A stretch of DNA of 64,000 bases from Mytilus californianus (Eukaryota; Mollusca; Bivalvia; Mytilida; Mytilidae). Below the pieces are notes generated by a model. That model was not told the origin of the DNA. It saw only the letters and a list, made by a program, of their open reading frames with translations, and made no database searches. The DNA is taken from contig NW_026262734.1 of the NCBI RefSeq assembly GCF_021869535.1, positions 105,497,088 through 105,561,087 of the forward strand, written 5' to 3'. Shown here piece by piece: positions 23,201 through 32,070 of the stretch (the first letter of the stretch is position 1; each line of letters starts with the position of its first letter). A program made the translations under genes and the position numbers.

Positions 23201-23410
23201 GTTCTGCAGACATATGCAATTGTTTTTGTGATAACATATTTTTTGAATATAAAAAGTTCACTTAAATCTCGAAGGAAAGAGAGAAAAAAAGAATTAAACT
23301 GATGTTTTGTATGTTTTCAGAGCTGTAGCAGAAAGCCACATGGAAAACAGACATAATCTACCAGATATCAATATCACTATAGCTAATAATGACAGAGACT
23401 TCATTATCAG
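5086..23410 (+). CDS. BCKDK: Branched-chain alpha-ketoacid dehydrogenase kinase, mitochondrial (nine exons; 3' part absent)
   Basis: The family phosphorylates the E1-alpha subunit of the branched-chain 2-oxoacid dehydrogenase complex in the mitochondrial matrix and so slows leucine, isoleucine and valine breakdown. Nine exons join in frame (183, 69, 111, 48, 120, 99, 74, 129 and 90 nt) into 307 codons plus two bases. Visible marks: an acid-free basic N-terminus suited to mitochondrial import (about residues 1-28); [10 protein letters not shown] (44-53); LPVRIAHRI and [10 protein letters not shown] in the kinase N-domain; [28 protein letters not shown] (195-207), the histidine-containing segment of the PDK/BCKDK family; and an N-box ELLKNAFRA (271-279) with the Glu and Asn of the GHKL ATP site. 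The protein of vertebrates is about 412 residues, so about 100 are missing, including the DxGxG box and ATP lid. All introns use GT/AG. BCKDK is favoured over PDK because residues throughout match BCKDK better. Confidence 0.93.
7255..7402. repeat. Self-complementary CATGTGAAATT-rich cluster
   Basis: About ten variants of TTCACATGAA / TTCATGTGAA lie within 150 bp in both orientations, so the stretch can fold in many registers. It could be a decayed palindromic element. Confidence 0.65.
8351..8520 (+). repeat. R1 repeat copy
   Basis: Carries AATAAGGAGATGTGGTAT, GTGAGACAACTT, a short internal duplication of CTTCAAC, and ends with GAGAAAAACCCATACTG and CAGCTATAAAAG, matching the copy at 1072-1235 along its whole length. 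Confidence 0.75.
9181..9311. repeat. 131-bp hairpin MITE
   Basis: Arms 9181-9227 and 9265-9311 are reverse complements (AACAATGATA and TATCATTGTT outside; GATACTGACTT and AAGTCAGTATC inside), with a few mismatches. The 37-bp loop contains the near-palindrome GCCCGTATGGGC (9244-9255). Confidence 0.8.
9512..9566. repeat. Short inverted repeat GCCTAATATT
   Basis: GCCTAATATTTT on the left is mirrored by AAATATTAGGC about 30 bases later. It is small and possibly a MITE remnant. Confidence 0.45.
11670..11735 (-). repeat. Fragment of palindromic MITE family R2
   Basis: Contains ATCCACGAAAATGGATACCC and CACGAAAATAAACGAATCCAC-like blocks, the conserved terminal part of the elements at 16120, 25905 and 30415. 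Confidence 0.6.
12040..12480 (-). repeat. R3 'host' repeat copy without insertion
   Basis: Read on the minus strand this copy carries GAGCTGGCATGTCAGTAACT, GCCTGTCCCAAGTCAGGAGC, GGGGCCAGCTGAAG, GCATTGAAGACACATTGGTG and GACACATTCCCTGTTTCC in order. The same blocks flank elements A and B at 34380-34513 and 36677-37105. Here they are contiguous, so this copy acts as an empty site for the insertion of element A. An open frame at 11821-12156 (-) overlaps it and is probably fortuitous. Confidence 0.8.
12761..12829 (+). CDS. BCKDK: BCKDK exon 2 (residues 62-84)
   Basis: Preceded by TTATTTCAG and followed by GTAAGT. It encodes [20 protein letters not shown] and HLL, matching the conserved segment after the FYNQS motif. 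Both boundaries are in phase 0. Confidence 0.93.
13281..13391 (+). CDS. BCKDK: BCKDK exon 3 (residues 85-121)
   Basis: Acceptor TTATTTACAG, donor GTAAGTAG. It encodes the block with [19 protein letters not shown] and GCNPTILQV, one of the most conserved regions of BCKDK. Phase 0 at both ends. Confidence 0.95.
14437..14575 (+). repeat. R1 repeat copy in BCKDK intron 3
   Basis: AATAAGAAGATGTGGTATGA, GCCAATGACACAACTCTCC and AACACCCATACAG occur in the family order. The remainder of intron 3 (13392-15065) holds nothing else that I can identify. Confidence 0.75.
15066..15113 (+). CDS. BCKDK: BCKDK exon 4 (residues 122-137)
   Basis: Short exon between TATTTCAG and GTAAGTT, encoding [16 protein letters not shown], the helix that follows the CNPTILxV motif in BCKDK. 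Phase 0 at both ends. Confidence 0.93.
15478..15897 (+). mobile_element. Hairpin-headed element, family i (ATGCCCCC head), copy 1
   Basis: Begins with a palindromic head (ATGCCCCCGCC...GGGGGCAT, 15478-15503), then a CCGTCTGTACGTACGTACGT stretch, then about two copies of a ~150-170-bp repeat with TTATGAAACTTATA and TTACCACAAAAC. It ends in GCGGGGGCATCATCTG and CACATTCCCCATTTATTTTT. The layout (hairpin, pyrimidine-rich stretch, core tandem repeats, short hairpin tail) resembles the non-autonomous 'pearl'/Helentron-related elements known from bivalves. The class is inferred from architecture only. Confidence 0.7.
15947..16066 (+). CDS. BCKDK: BCKDK exon 5 (residues 138-177)
   Basis: Acceptor TGATTACAG, donor GTTTAT (a weak donor). 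It encodes [20 protein letters not shown] and [20 protein letters not shown]. The [11 protein letters not shown] block is near-invariant in BCKDK. The leading GTG is a valine codon inside the protein, not a start. Confidence 0.94.
16115..16290. repeat. Palindromic MITE (family R2)
   Basis: Contains TTATTTTCGTGGATTTTGAG on the left, CTATAGGCTTGTACG in the middle and AAACTACGAAACCAAATATTC near the right, ending in AATGAATCCAC. The ends are imperfect inverted repeats. The same order occurs at 21893, 25905 and 30415. Confidence 0.65.
16471..16630 (+). mobile_element. Hairpin-headed element, family iv (GAGCTCAC head), truncated
   Basis: Opens with a nested hairpin: GAGCTCACATGACT, a short A-rich loop, then AGTCAGAGTGAGCT. 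It is followed by CATCTGTCATCCATCTGTCC and then TGAAACCACTGAACCAAATG. This head is common in bivalve genomes as I recall. Only the first ~150 bp are recognisable. Confidence 0.6.
16772..16870 (+). CDS. BCKDK: BCKDK exon 6 (residues 178-210)
   Basis: Acceptor TTTTTGTAG, donor GTGGGTT. It encodes [20 protein letters not shown] followed by [13 protein letters not shown]. This is the family's histidine-containing segment, with His at 202, 203 and 207. Phase 0 at both ends. Confidence 0.95.
16943..16990 (-). repeat. R1 repeat fragment
   Basis: GGATGGAGAGTTGTCTCATT then CATACCACATCTTCTTATA, the complement of the R1 consensus start, lies just downstream of exon 6. Confidence 0.75.
17737..17858. repeat. 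Two-copy direct repeat (~60 bp)
   Basis: GATAACTATTAAACAG ... AGAATAAAAACTGTAATGCC occurs twice in tandem; the second copy has a ~13-bp insertion (ATTATATATTC). Confidence 0.7.
18520..18775 (+). mobile_element. Family i hairpin-headed element, copy 2 (decayed, short)
   Basis: The head is eroded to ACGAAGGGGCATTAAG, followed by CCCTTGTCTGTCTG, one core repeat (TTATGAAACTTATATACAATG) and a tail GCAGGTGCATCATCTGTCC. It carries a single repeat unit where copy 3 carries about five. Confidence 0.7.
19183..20075 (+). mobile_element. Family i hairpin-headed element, copy 3 (five core repeats)
   Basis: Intact head ATGCCCCCGCAATAGC...GGGGGCAT, then GTCTGTACGTTCATTCGTC and about five units of 140-170 bp. 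Each unit has a GTTCTCTAACTTTAGTTTGC start, TTATGAAACTTAT, CCACAAAACACAGATCAAG and GTTATGCCCCTTTACAAATG. The tail is GGGGCATCATCTGTGTCC, with an extra hairpin GTGTCCCATGGACAC. The open frame antisense through the repeats is a shadow. Confidence 0.75.
20291..20677 (+). repeat. 43-bp minisatellite, nine copies
   Basis: Unit begins CTTGTACTCTACTGACGGAA; starts are at 20291, 20334, 20377, 20420, 20463, 20506, 20549, 20592 and 20635, exactly 43 apart. Copies differ at only a few positions (TTCCACT, TTCCATT, TCCCATT variants). It lies in BCKDK intron 6. Confidence 0.95.
21255..21328 (+). CDS. BCKDK: BCKDK exon 7 (residues 211-235, split codon)
   Basis: Acceptor CTCTACAG, donor GTAATG. It encodes [20 protein letters not shown] and AEFVR, with the last arginine split AG|A. 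It matches the segment between the histidine motif and the ATPase domain. Confidence 0.92.
21893..21970 (+). repeat. R2 palindromic MITE, left half
   Basis: TTTTTGTGGATTTCATGGGT, then GTAAACCGTGAAGAAAATTG, equivalent to the left part of the element at 30415. The right half is not recognisable. Confidence 0.55.
22127..22300 (+). mobile_element. Decayed hairpin-headed element (fifth type)
   Basis: TATGCCCTGCCTCTGGAAGT...AAGGGAAATTATGTTTTCCTG followed by GTCTGTGCACCACCC resembles the head and pyrimidine-rich stretch of another bivalve family of the same architecture. The stem is imperfect and no repeats follow clearly. Confidence 0.4.
22670..22798 (+). CDS. BCKDK: BCKDK exon 8 (residues 235-278, N-box)
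   Basis: Acceptor TTGTTTTCAG, donor GTAAATG. It starts with the last base of Arg235 and ends with the first two bases of Arg278. It encodes [20 protein letters not shown], then [15 protein letters not shown]. Glu271 and Asn275 are the GHKL N-box residues that coordinate Mg-ATP. Confidence 0.95.
22851..23035 (+). repeat. Degenerate ~55-bp tandem repeat in intron 8
   Basis: Four loose copies of TTTGGATACTGCAAGGCAGA ... ATATACTGTTCTA follow each other; copies differ at many positions. Confidence 0.65.
23321..23410 (+). CDS. BCKDK: BCKDK exon 9 (residues 278-308, partial last codon)
   Basis: Acceptor TATGTTTTCAG, donor GTGAGAGG. It encodes [20 protein letters not shown] then [10 protein letters not shown]. 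The next exon should open with the ISDRGGG-type box, but no such exon was found downstream in the window. Confidence 0.94.
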
Positions 23411-23784
23411 GTGAGAGGTTTTCTCATTTTATAATGTTAATGTTGTAAGATATGGCCATGATGGATATATTAGATACCTGGGCATTGCTTAAATGATTGA
23501 TTGTTTGTGTTTAACTCCCTTTTTCAGCACATTTGGCTTTTTCATGGTGGCCATTTTTAATTGTTCATAGAAGCCAGAGTCACTAGAGAGATTTATCGAC
23601 CTTCAGCAAAAAAAGTTCTAAACTTTTGAAGTTTTCAGTTTAGAAAAGCTACATGCTGATTTAACTGTTGTTATCTTTAATTTCTTAATGGTTTTCTGAC
23701 TTTTTATTGAAGGGTTTATGATTTATTTATTATACTAGAAATGAAATACATTGTATTTCTGCATGAGAATGGTAGAATCAAATA

Positions 23785-23885
23785 CATGTAATGTAAATTC
23801 AGAAATTTTAGCGATATTTTTATTGGGTAAATATTCTTAAGACAAAATTAAAGTTAATAATTGTTTTGTCAACTATTCCGTTTTT
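23785..23885. repeat. Fragment related to the 24805 MITE
   Basis: TGTAAATTCAGAAATTTTAG followed by GCGATATTTTTATT matches the left end of the element at 24805, but no right end is clear. Confidence 0.5.
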
Positions 23886-24804
23886 CAGAAATTCAAAAAC
23901 AATCTAGTAATTCTTCTACGTCATATAATGTTAATTGGATGGCAGACATAGCAGCATTGGATACACATATTTCTCATGGAAACCCTATCGTAAATCATAC
24001 TTTCATTATCTTCTTTGATCGTCAGTTTTAACTATTGGTGACAGGAATATTGTTTGGAAGGTCCTTTAAGAAAAATATTCATTAAGTTCTTATTAGATGA
24101 AAATTATGGACACCATAGGTAATTCTTGATTCTGATTGGCCAGCTTTCAACCTCTTTTTCTCTGATTTGTTCCTCCTTGGGATCCAAAAAGATCTGATAT
24201 TTTAATTTGAGGATAAAATGTTTTTTTAACAGTTTTATTTGATGAAAACTAACAGACAAACCTCTGTTTAAACAACTTAAATTAAAGGAGGTGTTCAACA
24301 CGTTTAAGTCAGATTCAGCTGCCAAAGCACCGTGCTCTTTTTAACATCTTACAGGAACAAAAGTCTGTATTATAAATAACAGGTGAGCAGTACAGGCTCC
24401 CCGGAGCCTCTGGATTTAATAAATTAAAAATATTTATACAAAATATGCAAGGGAAAATTAGAAGAGAATGATTTTTGTCCCATATTGTACATCACACAAT
24501 GTCTGATTTATAAAGAAAAGAATATTGATTGTTACAAAGCCAGTATAATCCTATGGACTCTATGATATTTACAAATGCTGTGAAAACAGAGAATAAAGAA
24601 CATGCAGAAAGGCTTGATTTGACAAGATTGTATATCATTCAACATTCTAATGTGACATGTTACTACTGATAAATATTGGCAGATGAATTAGACTAAGCTA
24701 CCATCTTAATTACATGTCAGTCAAACTTTCTTATATTTCAGACAGTATGTATACTGAGTATGAAAAGTTTAGCAAAAAATTTATTGTACTTTATATTTTA
24801 AAAT

Positions 24805-25015
24805 TACTGTAAATTCAGAAATTATTGCGAGGTTTTTATTAATGCGAATAATGCGACTGGTTGAGTATCGCAATAATAAGAACTCGCATTCTGATATCTG
24901 ATACATACATCTGTATAAACATTTTCCAGAAATCGCAATAATTAATCTCGCATTTTTGTCCATTATTTAAAAATCGCAATAATAAATGCACACAATAATT
25001 TCTGAATTTACAGTA
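24805..25015. repeat. 211-bp MITE with long terminal inverted repeats
   Basis: Starts TACTGTAAATTCAGAAATTA and ends in its reverse complement (CAATAATTTCTGAATTTACAGTA-type end at 24993-25015). The inside alternates GCGAATAATGCGA and TCGCAATAAT blocks on both strands, so most of the element is self-complementary. The open frames across it (24781-25081 minus) are by-products. Confidence 0.85.
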
Positions 25016-25904
25016 AACTATAGTTATTAACGTAACAATGAATAAAAAATAGTAACAAAGAAAATAAACCATACGTTGCAATTTTTACTTAAATATGTAC
25101 CGAATTCAGGCTTGTATAGTCCGCGGTTTTATTCTCCTAAATTGAACTTGCCAGACAGGGGTGCTGTTTATAGAGTATGATGAGCAAGAAATAAGAGAAA
25201 AATTCTGATTTCACGAGGTTTGTTTATGTTCCGCCATGTTTGTTATTGAAATTGTAGAGGGCGCTCTATCATTTTCAAAACTAATAATTTAACATATCCA
25301 TATTAATATGCAATTTTTATTCAATATCAAATATATACCGATAAATTACAAAATTAAATGCTTCATTACAAATTTCTCATTTCTTTTCACTGCATTGCAT
25401 GAAATAAACTGGAATCCGCTGGAAATTAACGGAACGAAAAAAGTATATAAGTCAGCCGGGAACAAGCTTATGCATAACGATGTATAAACTACAAAACGTA
25501 ATCTGTTATTCGTTCTCTTTTGGTGTTTCTTACTGACGCATGCATTTTGTTTTAGCTGAATGATCCTTCAAACATTTATGTGATTAGATAGTTTTAGATT
25601 AAGAGCTTGACATATTGTTAAGATGCCTATATAACTATTGTTGAAGACTGTATTTAGGTGTGTTTGGTTTGCTGTTTGATTGAAATATACCCGACACCTC
25701 CATTTGTTCATATTCTAATCCATCTCATTTGATTTACAAAACTGCCAAAAAAAATTATCTTCCAGTTTGTTATCGAAATTTAAGTTATTTTACAAAGGTT
25801 GATATTTAACCCAAGCACTCTTTTTCTTTCTATGATAGAATGACCAGAGAATTGTATAAATGAGACTGTTGTAAAACCCTAATAAACAAAATAGTCTTAT
25901 TTTC

Positions 25905-26037
25905 TAAATAAAGTATACATTTTCTATAGGCTTGCATGCAGACTTTGGCACAACCATGAAATCAAATATCCACGAAAATGTAATTTTTCCTCAATCCACG
26001 AAAATTGGTAGCCATGAAAATAAAAGGGATTCACAGT
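25905..26037. repeat. R2 palindromic MITE, right part
   Basis: CTATAGGCTTGCATGCAGAC, ACCATGAAATCAAATATCC, then CCACGAAAATTGGTAGCC and a terminal GGATTCACAGTAAATC. The left arm is short or lost. Confidence 0.65.
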
Positions 26038-26094
26038 AAATCATGCCATTAATATTCTTGTTTGAATCCTTTCACATGTTGTCATGCTGTATAT

Positions 26095-26130
26095 TAGTCT
26101 CATTGGAAATTATACCACATCTCTTTATTT
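26095..26130 (-). repeat. R1 repeat fragment
   Basis: TAGTCTCATTGGAAATTATA then CCACATCTCTTTAT, complement of the R1 start. Confidence 0.55.
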
Positions 26131-26334
26131 AATTATACTAATTGAATTAATGAGACTGTTGTAAAAAGGTCAAGGTCATGGTTCTCTCCGGGCACTGGGG
26201 CTTCCTCTACCAATAAAATCTAACCTCCACAATTTAGCCAATAGTGCTGAAATAGGTGTTAAACTCCAACAATCAATCATATTATTTTTTATATTACAAA
26301 CAAAATAGGCCAAGGAATAAGATTTCATATTTCA

Positions 26335-26450
26335 TATAAATAAGAAGATGTGGTATGAGTGCCAATGAGACAACTCTCCATCCATGTCACAGTGTATAAA
26401 AAGTAAATAATTATAGGTCAAAGTACGGCCTTCAACAAGGAGCATATTTC
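26335..26450 (+). repeat. R1 repeat copy
   Basis: AATAAGAAGATGTGGTATGA, GTGCCAATGAGACAACTCTC, and CGGCCTTCAACAAGGAGCA. This is the closest copy to the common mussel form of the repeat. Confidence 0.8.
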
Positions 26451-26673
26451 AGTTCATCATGTTCATTTAACTACACCTAATGCATGCATGTCAGCCTTGT
26501 AAGTAAATCTTCTTTGATGTTTTTCCCTTCACAATACATTGTCATGAACATTGTCAAATAGGATAAATCCATGATCAACATAAATCTTATTGAATTTGTA
26601 TTGTTTACCAAAAGTGCGGAGAAGATTATAAAAACATGCAGTATGTATGGATATGATAAGCTGCTAAATACTT

Positions 26674-26760
26674 TAATAAATTGATCAAACACGACAGATA
26701 TTTTAGATTGATACACTAATAAATTAATCAAACACGACAGATATTTTAGATTGATGCACT
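26674..26760. repeat. 43-bp direct duplication
   Basis: TAATAAATTGATCAAACACG and its copy begin at 26674 and 26717 and continue through CAGATATTTTAGATTGAT in both. This explains the repetitive look of the antisense open frame at 26477-26818. Confidence 0.8.
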
Positions 26761-28104
26761 GTCCAACTATAACAAGTTTACAGAAAGTGAGGTATTTTCT
26801 CTCACACCGAATATTCAAATGTGGTGACCTTGGAGCTAAGTTGTCTCATTGTTTGTTGACATCTATATAAATAGATCACAGTGGCCTATTTTTGTAACAC
26901 TTTGCCAGTTTGCAATACAAGTAAATCATCTTGTAAAACCACAATGGGTCAATGTATTACCAATTTTAACCATGACCTTAATTATCTCTTTCCTAATTTT
27001 GCCATTAAAGTAAGTTATTTGTACGTGAGATTGCTGTCATTGTCAGCTTGTTTGTAGCTGTTTTGATTCTAAAGTCTTGTCAGGCAATGAATGAAAGAAT
27101 CTGAAGAAGTCTTCACCACTTTATATGCCTTCAAAGTATCCCTTAAGTCCATGCTAGGGCATCTTGATTTTGCAGTTAGGTGTTTGATTAATTGATAGAG
27201 CTTTCAGCATGAATGCTATGTATAAGCCTCCTTTGTTAGGAGCACTGTCATGAAATATATTGCATGAAAAGGTTTTTTGTAAACTTCATGATATGAAGAT
27301 GGAGTTCCACTAAATAGGATTGGTGGTGTACCTCAAGTACAGTCTCTAGTACCCCTCATGCACCAGTAAAACTGACTGAGGCCACACTTACAAATATTTT
27401 GGTTTGCCCAAACCCTACCCAAAGTAAAACTGACTGATATGAAATGGAAGGGTAGTTCATGACAAAAAATCCTGACATCCATTTTTCTAAACCAAGAGCA
27501 AAGGAATGTTTACCAAAGAATACACAAACATTTAAATATAAATCCGGTGTTTGAGAAAATAGTTATTACAGCCAGTCCCATAGATGAATATACACTTTTT
27601 TGTGTATCGTATGTTCAAATTTCTGTCATTTACGAACTCTTCACTTCTCCTTTTCAAATAGGAATATCAATAAAATTAATGAAAAAGATAATAAACAAAA
27701 AAATAGAAAAGAAAGAAGTCACATGGAATGAAAATTAAGTATGGACTTTGAATTCGTTTCCATAAAATAAGGTTTGTATTCGATGTATTAAACATGGTAA
27801 ATGTTTAATATTAATGATGCTATTTATATTAAACCATGTCTAATGTAAATATATTAATTCAGTTACCATGTATAGATAACATTTTAATGTAAAGAATACA
27901 ATGAATAATGAAGTTCTTATCTTCGTAGAACTAAGCTTTAAATATGTAAGTTAAAATGATATATTCATCAAAAAAATATAAAGTTCATTTTTTGGCTTTT
28001 TTTGTCTTCAATTCAACTATAAATTCTTACAAATTATGATAATCCTCATTCAACTTTTTCTTTTTTCCATAGAAAAGTAAGATAATTCACATATATTCCA
28101 GTCA

Positions 28105-28833
28105 TTATTGAGATGGAGTACGTGGAGTAAATGTTTGACCAATCGGTGGTAGTGGCACATTTCTAGGTGTTGGTTTGACAACACTTGTATTTACTCGATA
28201 GTCTGCAAAGAAGTCTGCCTCAGTTTCCATTCTTTCTCTTGTATAATCCAATTGATTTAAAGTTGGGTCATCTTCATCTTCCTCTACATCATCTTCTGGT
28301 TTACTTTCTTCCAACGCCTTTCCAATGGACGGAAGAACAGGATATTTTTTTTGTGCTATGTCTTGAATTTGTTCTTTGTCGTCACCTAAAATGTCTTTTA
28401 TTCCCAGTTGAATGGGTGTAGGCACTGGGGCTCCAAAGTGTTCATTACTGTATGGACTTTCTCCCAACATTTCATGTTCAGGATCAAGAGGAATGTGAGA
28501 TGAATAACAATCTAATTCCCCGTCACCATCACTTAAATCATCTTCATCCCCGACATCGCAGTGTTCACGTGCTAATCTCTCACGTTCCTCATTGTCCAAG
28601 TCCACAAGGTCCTCACATCTGTTGTCCATCTGTATAACATAAGTTGTAGATGAATGTCTTCCGTCAGCATTCATTAGGTCCATATCATCAGAATCGCTGG
28701 AATCATTAATATGATTATTATCCTCATTAATTGTGTCCAGTTGTAAATTGCGTGGTGTATTTAAGGCATCATTATCACCTTTTAATTTGATATTTTCGTT
28801 GTTGTCCAAAGAACTGACCTTGGAATCGGCCAT
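28105..28833 (-). CDS. Acidic, probably disordered 242-residue protein of unknown function
   Basis: Uninterrupted frame of 242 codons ending in TAA at 28107-28105. The ATG at 28833 is preferred over one at 28887 because its context (GCACCATGGCC) is an excellent eukaryotic start and the extra 18 residues are hydrophobic and AT-coded. The protein has no membrane segment. It is very acidic, with clusters at residues 44-53, 74-107 and 178-190. Other features are a likely helix at 78-91 (LDNEERERLAREHC), a SSHIPLDPEHEML stretch (111-123), a TEADFFADY motif (204-212) and a basic, proline-rich tail (220-242). The composition is far from the AT-rich surroundings, which supports a real gene. SxIPLDPEH faintly recalls MEA1 (male-enhanced antigen 1), but the rest does not fit. 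It is antisense to the presumed BCKDK intron 9 and could be an intronless gene or a retrocopy. Confidence 0.75.
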   Translation of the reverse strand: MADSKVSSLDNNENIKLKGDNDALNTPRNLQLDTINEDNNHINDSSDSDDMDLMNADGRHSSTTYVIQMDNRCEDLVDLDNEERERLAREHCDVGDEDDLSDGDGELDCYSSHIPLDPEHEMLGESPYSNEHFGAPVPTPIQLGIKDILGDDKEQIQDIAQKKYPVLPSIGKALEESKPEDDVEEDEDDPTLNQLDYTRERMETEADFFADYRVNTSVVKPTPRNVPLPPIGQTFTPRTPSQ

Positions 28834-29100
28834 GGTGCACATTGTTAGATGCATAATTTGAAAAAAAGTAAATTGAGGATATATCACATGTTAAAAATCC
28901 TTCAGTTTATATAAGTACACTTCAGGCTGTTCGTAAATTTGACAAATATTAGCCCTTAATTGTAGCACAAAAAAAATGTGTTAAATCATTCTATGGATGA
29001 TGTTAACAACTGCTAAATTGATTTATAAGCTTAAAAATCTTGTCAAGCTTATAAATTAATATTTCCAAATTTAGTTGTGGTTAAAACCGTTAAGATGGTG
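28834..29100 (-). promoter_or_regulatory. Upstream region of the acidic-protein gene with a palindrome
   Basis: Contains a strong inverted repeat, ATTTATAAGCTT and AAGCTTATAAAT (about 29020-29057), inside a wider imperfect palindrome whose outer arms are TAACAACTGCTAAATT and AATTTAGTTGTGGTTA. It may be a small MITE sitting in the 5' region. No TATA box can be assigned with confidence. Confidence 0.35.
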
Positions 29101-30414
29101 GTAATTGAGCATGGAAAATATCAAGTTTATTAGTTTGAGGTTTTCGTATGAATATTGCACATTAACACATCCTTTGGAAAAAATTTTTTGTATGATTATT
29201 TTACTATTTACGTTAACACATCCTTTGGAAAATATTGTGATATTTTTGTTTTTTGTTGAACCTCAAAAACATGTCATTTTGTGATAAAACAAAATTCCTT
29301 TGATTCTGTCACTTAATCCAATTAGCGTTTTGCAATTATATTCTTCACTGTGAAAGCACCTGTTTCAGAAGTCCCAGGTCAGCCATTCAATAACAACCTG
29401 AAATTAAAATAATTAGCACATAAATAATTGATGATCAGCTGTTTACTTGTGGATAGTTACAATGGATAGTGACACTCGATAAACAAATTAATACCTGAGA
29501 TCTGATCAATAGGGTTATAGCTTAGGTAATCGAGATAGTTAATGTTTCCGTTACATACCTTTTATTGTTTGGTTCACTTTCCCCCCCCGACTCATTGTCA
29601 TTTATCGACAAGGTCTTATAAATCTTTTTAGAGAGTGAAATGTGTCATATTTTATAGCTTGAATGGTAAACTTTTGAATTGTAGATTGTTAAACTTTTTA
29701 TGTTCTTATTTGTCAAGTTTGAGGGATTTTATGAAAGGTAAAATGTGTTTATCAAATGTTTATTTGAATATTTTCTTTGAACAAATATTTTGCAATATTT
29801 TAAAATCAATGCCATGAAAAAATATCACAATGAAATAATTTTTTTTAACCCAAAATAATTTGTGATTTTGTCATATTTCTGTAATCTGATTTGTATTTTT
29901 GCATTATAATGAGTAGAGAATCTTTTGAAAGACATAAAAGTTATTATCAACATTTTATTACTTATACTACACCTGAGAGTCCAATTTATATCCTAAAAAC
30001 ACTTGATTTCATGTTAACCTATTGTAAATTGTCAACTTAAGATTACTTAAGAGATGGTAATAAAATTATCAAAAGTACTAATATTTTGAAATAGTATTTA
30101 AGTGACTATTAAAAAAAAACATGATTTCCTACCTTCAATTTAATAAAATGAACAAGTACAATGTCATGGTGCGCAGTTTATACCATGTTAAATCTTATCG
30201 CTAAAGCTTATTTTGGAACTTGTCCTAAAGACTACAGATACAAGTTTAAGTCTTTAGAAAAGTTTTATCATGATAAATAAGTATGTGCTAACATATTCTT
30301 TGTACAGATTTTTTACTGATATTTGATCAATGATATCCTTTGACTTGGTAAAGTTTGAGTCATTTAGGTTTTAAATAGAGGCTCTACAATAAAATGCTTC
30401 AAACTTCTGTGTAT

Positions 30415-30602
30415 TCATTATTATTTGTTGATTTCATGGGTACATGTGTACCACAAATTTAAATGTTCAACAAAGTACAAATTTTCTATAGGCTAATGTA
30501 TGCAGACTTTTGTAAACCAGGAAATCAAATATCCATAAAAAATACGATTTTCCTTACTCCACGAAAATTGGTACCCACGAAAATAAATGAATACACAAAA
30601 TA
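30415..30602. repeat. R2 palindromic MITE, best-preserved copy (~188 bp)
   Basis: Left end GTATTCATTATTATTTGTTG plus GATTTCATGGGTAC; right end GGTACCCACGAAAATAAATG plus AATAC, its imperfect reverse complement. Internal landmarks are ATGTTCAACAAAGTAC, TTTTCTATAGGCTAATG and GAAATCAAATATCCA. Confidence 0.75.
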
Positions 30603-31954
30603 CATATAATTTATTGACAAAGCCATGCAGGTATTTTTTAAAGTAACTATCAGACAATCTGCGAGTTCTCTTTTGTTGGTTTTATTCTTGGGGCTCTAAT
30701 CAGAAAGTCTTAGGTCAAAACCTTCTTGACTTTCTGATGGATCCTTTAGAAAAAAAAGTAAATAAATGATTGGTCCATAGTTAATGATTAAGGTACCTGT
30801 TGCTCACCAGATCAAGAAAGTGTTTATGAATAAGAAGAATTTTGGTAGGTATACATTCAATAATGACCTTTTTAAGATGCCAAGAGATGATGACCACCCT
30901 GAGTTGATTCTTATAATGCTAAGAGATGGGGGATATACAAAATGTAAGCTTAAGAAGGATTAACATATGTACTCGGTCAGAAAACCTTATTGTGGTGTAA
31001 AACTCTTGAGCCTCTTCTTAAAGGACACATTTTAATTGTTGCCATTTCAATTAACAATGACGTCCGTAATTATCTGTAAATGATTGTCTTTTTTGTTTGA
31101 TCTTATAAAGTGAGGAAAGGAAGATTTAATTAAAACCATGTGTAGTCACAGTATACAGGTAAAATACAGGTAGTCAAAGTTTAAAAGTTTATATGAACTA
31201 TATAATTATGCAATTTTAAATGTTTAATAAGATGGAGGTAAACATAACAATTTAATCTTATAAACCTGTATGTGGACCTGTTTAATTTGTGGGATACAAA
31301 AATTAGTTTTTTTTTATATCCTTAATTGCATCTAAAGGGCTAGTGAGCTATTGTAACTTCATGGCATATATCATGCCATATCTATATAAAAAAAACCTTT
31401 GAAATCACATGCAATCAAACTGACCACAATAATCTGTCCGGTAATACCCATTTCTGTGTCAGGTATTCACGCCTATGACTCTTTGTGGAATGAAAATCGT
31501 TAATAAGAGTACAGAAAAAAGATAGTCCAGTTAAGAAAAACTCTTAATCCCCTTGAGGGTGTTTTATTTTTATTATGTTGATGACAATATAACTGTCATC
31601 TCGCATTGGTGAAACCATAACTTGAAAATAAAAAAAATTGTTATCCAAGAATGCAGTGTTCTCCACACAAAGAAGAAATTCATGTAGGGTTGTTATACTT
31701 CAGTAATTTTCATGACAATTTGAAGATAATATGTAAATATATCTGACAAATGCAAAGTCATATGTAAAGATGTGCAGACAAAAGCTGTATACTTGACATT
31801 TGTAATTTGGCCTGTTTGATACAATTAATAAAACATGAAACAAATGATTAAATCGTCAACTTTACCGTATGATTTTCTCGTTCCATAAATATAACATTTG
31901 GCTTTTTCCATAATTTCTGTCTATGTGAATATCAAAATAGATAGGTTTTGTTCA

Positions 31955-32070
31955 TTGTTGAAGGTTGTATGATGACCGACAGTTGCTAGCTTCTACATCT
32001 TAATTCTATGTCATTTGGTCTCTGGTGAAAAAGTTGTTGGCAATTATAACACATCTTCTTATTTTTAAAC
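31955..32070 (-). repeat. R1 repeat copy
   Basis: Reverse orientation: TGTTGAAGGTTGTATGATGA, CTATGTCATTTGGTCTCTGG, AACACATCTTCTTATTTTTA, covering most of the family. Confidence 0.7.

Larger units (their letters stand above)
23411..28104 (+). other. Start of BCKDK intron 9: non-coding with repeats
   Basis: No BCKDK exon could be found here. It contains the MITE at 24805, an R2 copy at 25905, R1 copies at 26095 and 26335 and a 43-bp duplication at 26674. Small open frames (for example 26477-26818 minus) overlap duplicated AT-rich DNA and are not supported. Confidence 0.65.

Noticed and set aside
26477..26818. 113-codon minus-strand open frame
   Set aside because: It overlaps a 43-bp DNA duplication and has AT-driven composition (I, L, S, Y, F) with no recognisable motif.
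28105..28833. Assigning the acidic protein to MEA1
   Set aside because: Only a short SxIPLDPEH-like stretch is reminiscent. The rest of the sequence, including its C-terminal tail, does not fit what I know of that family.
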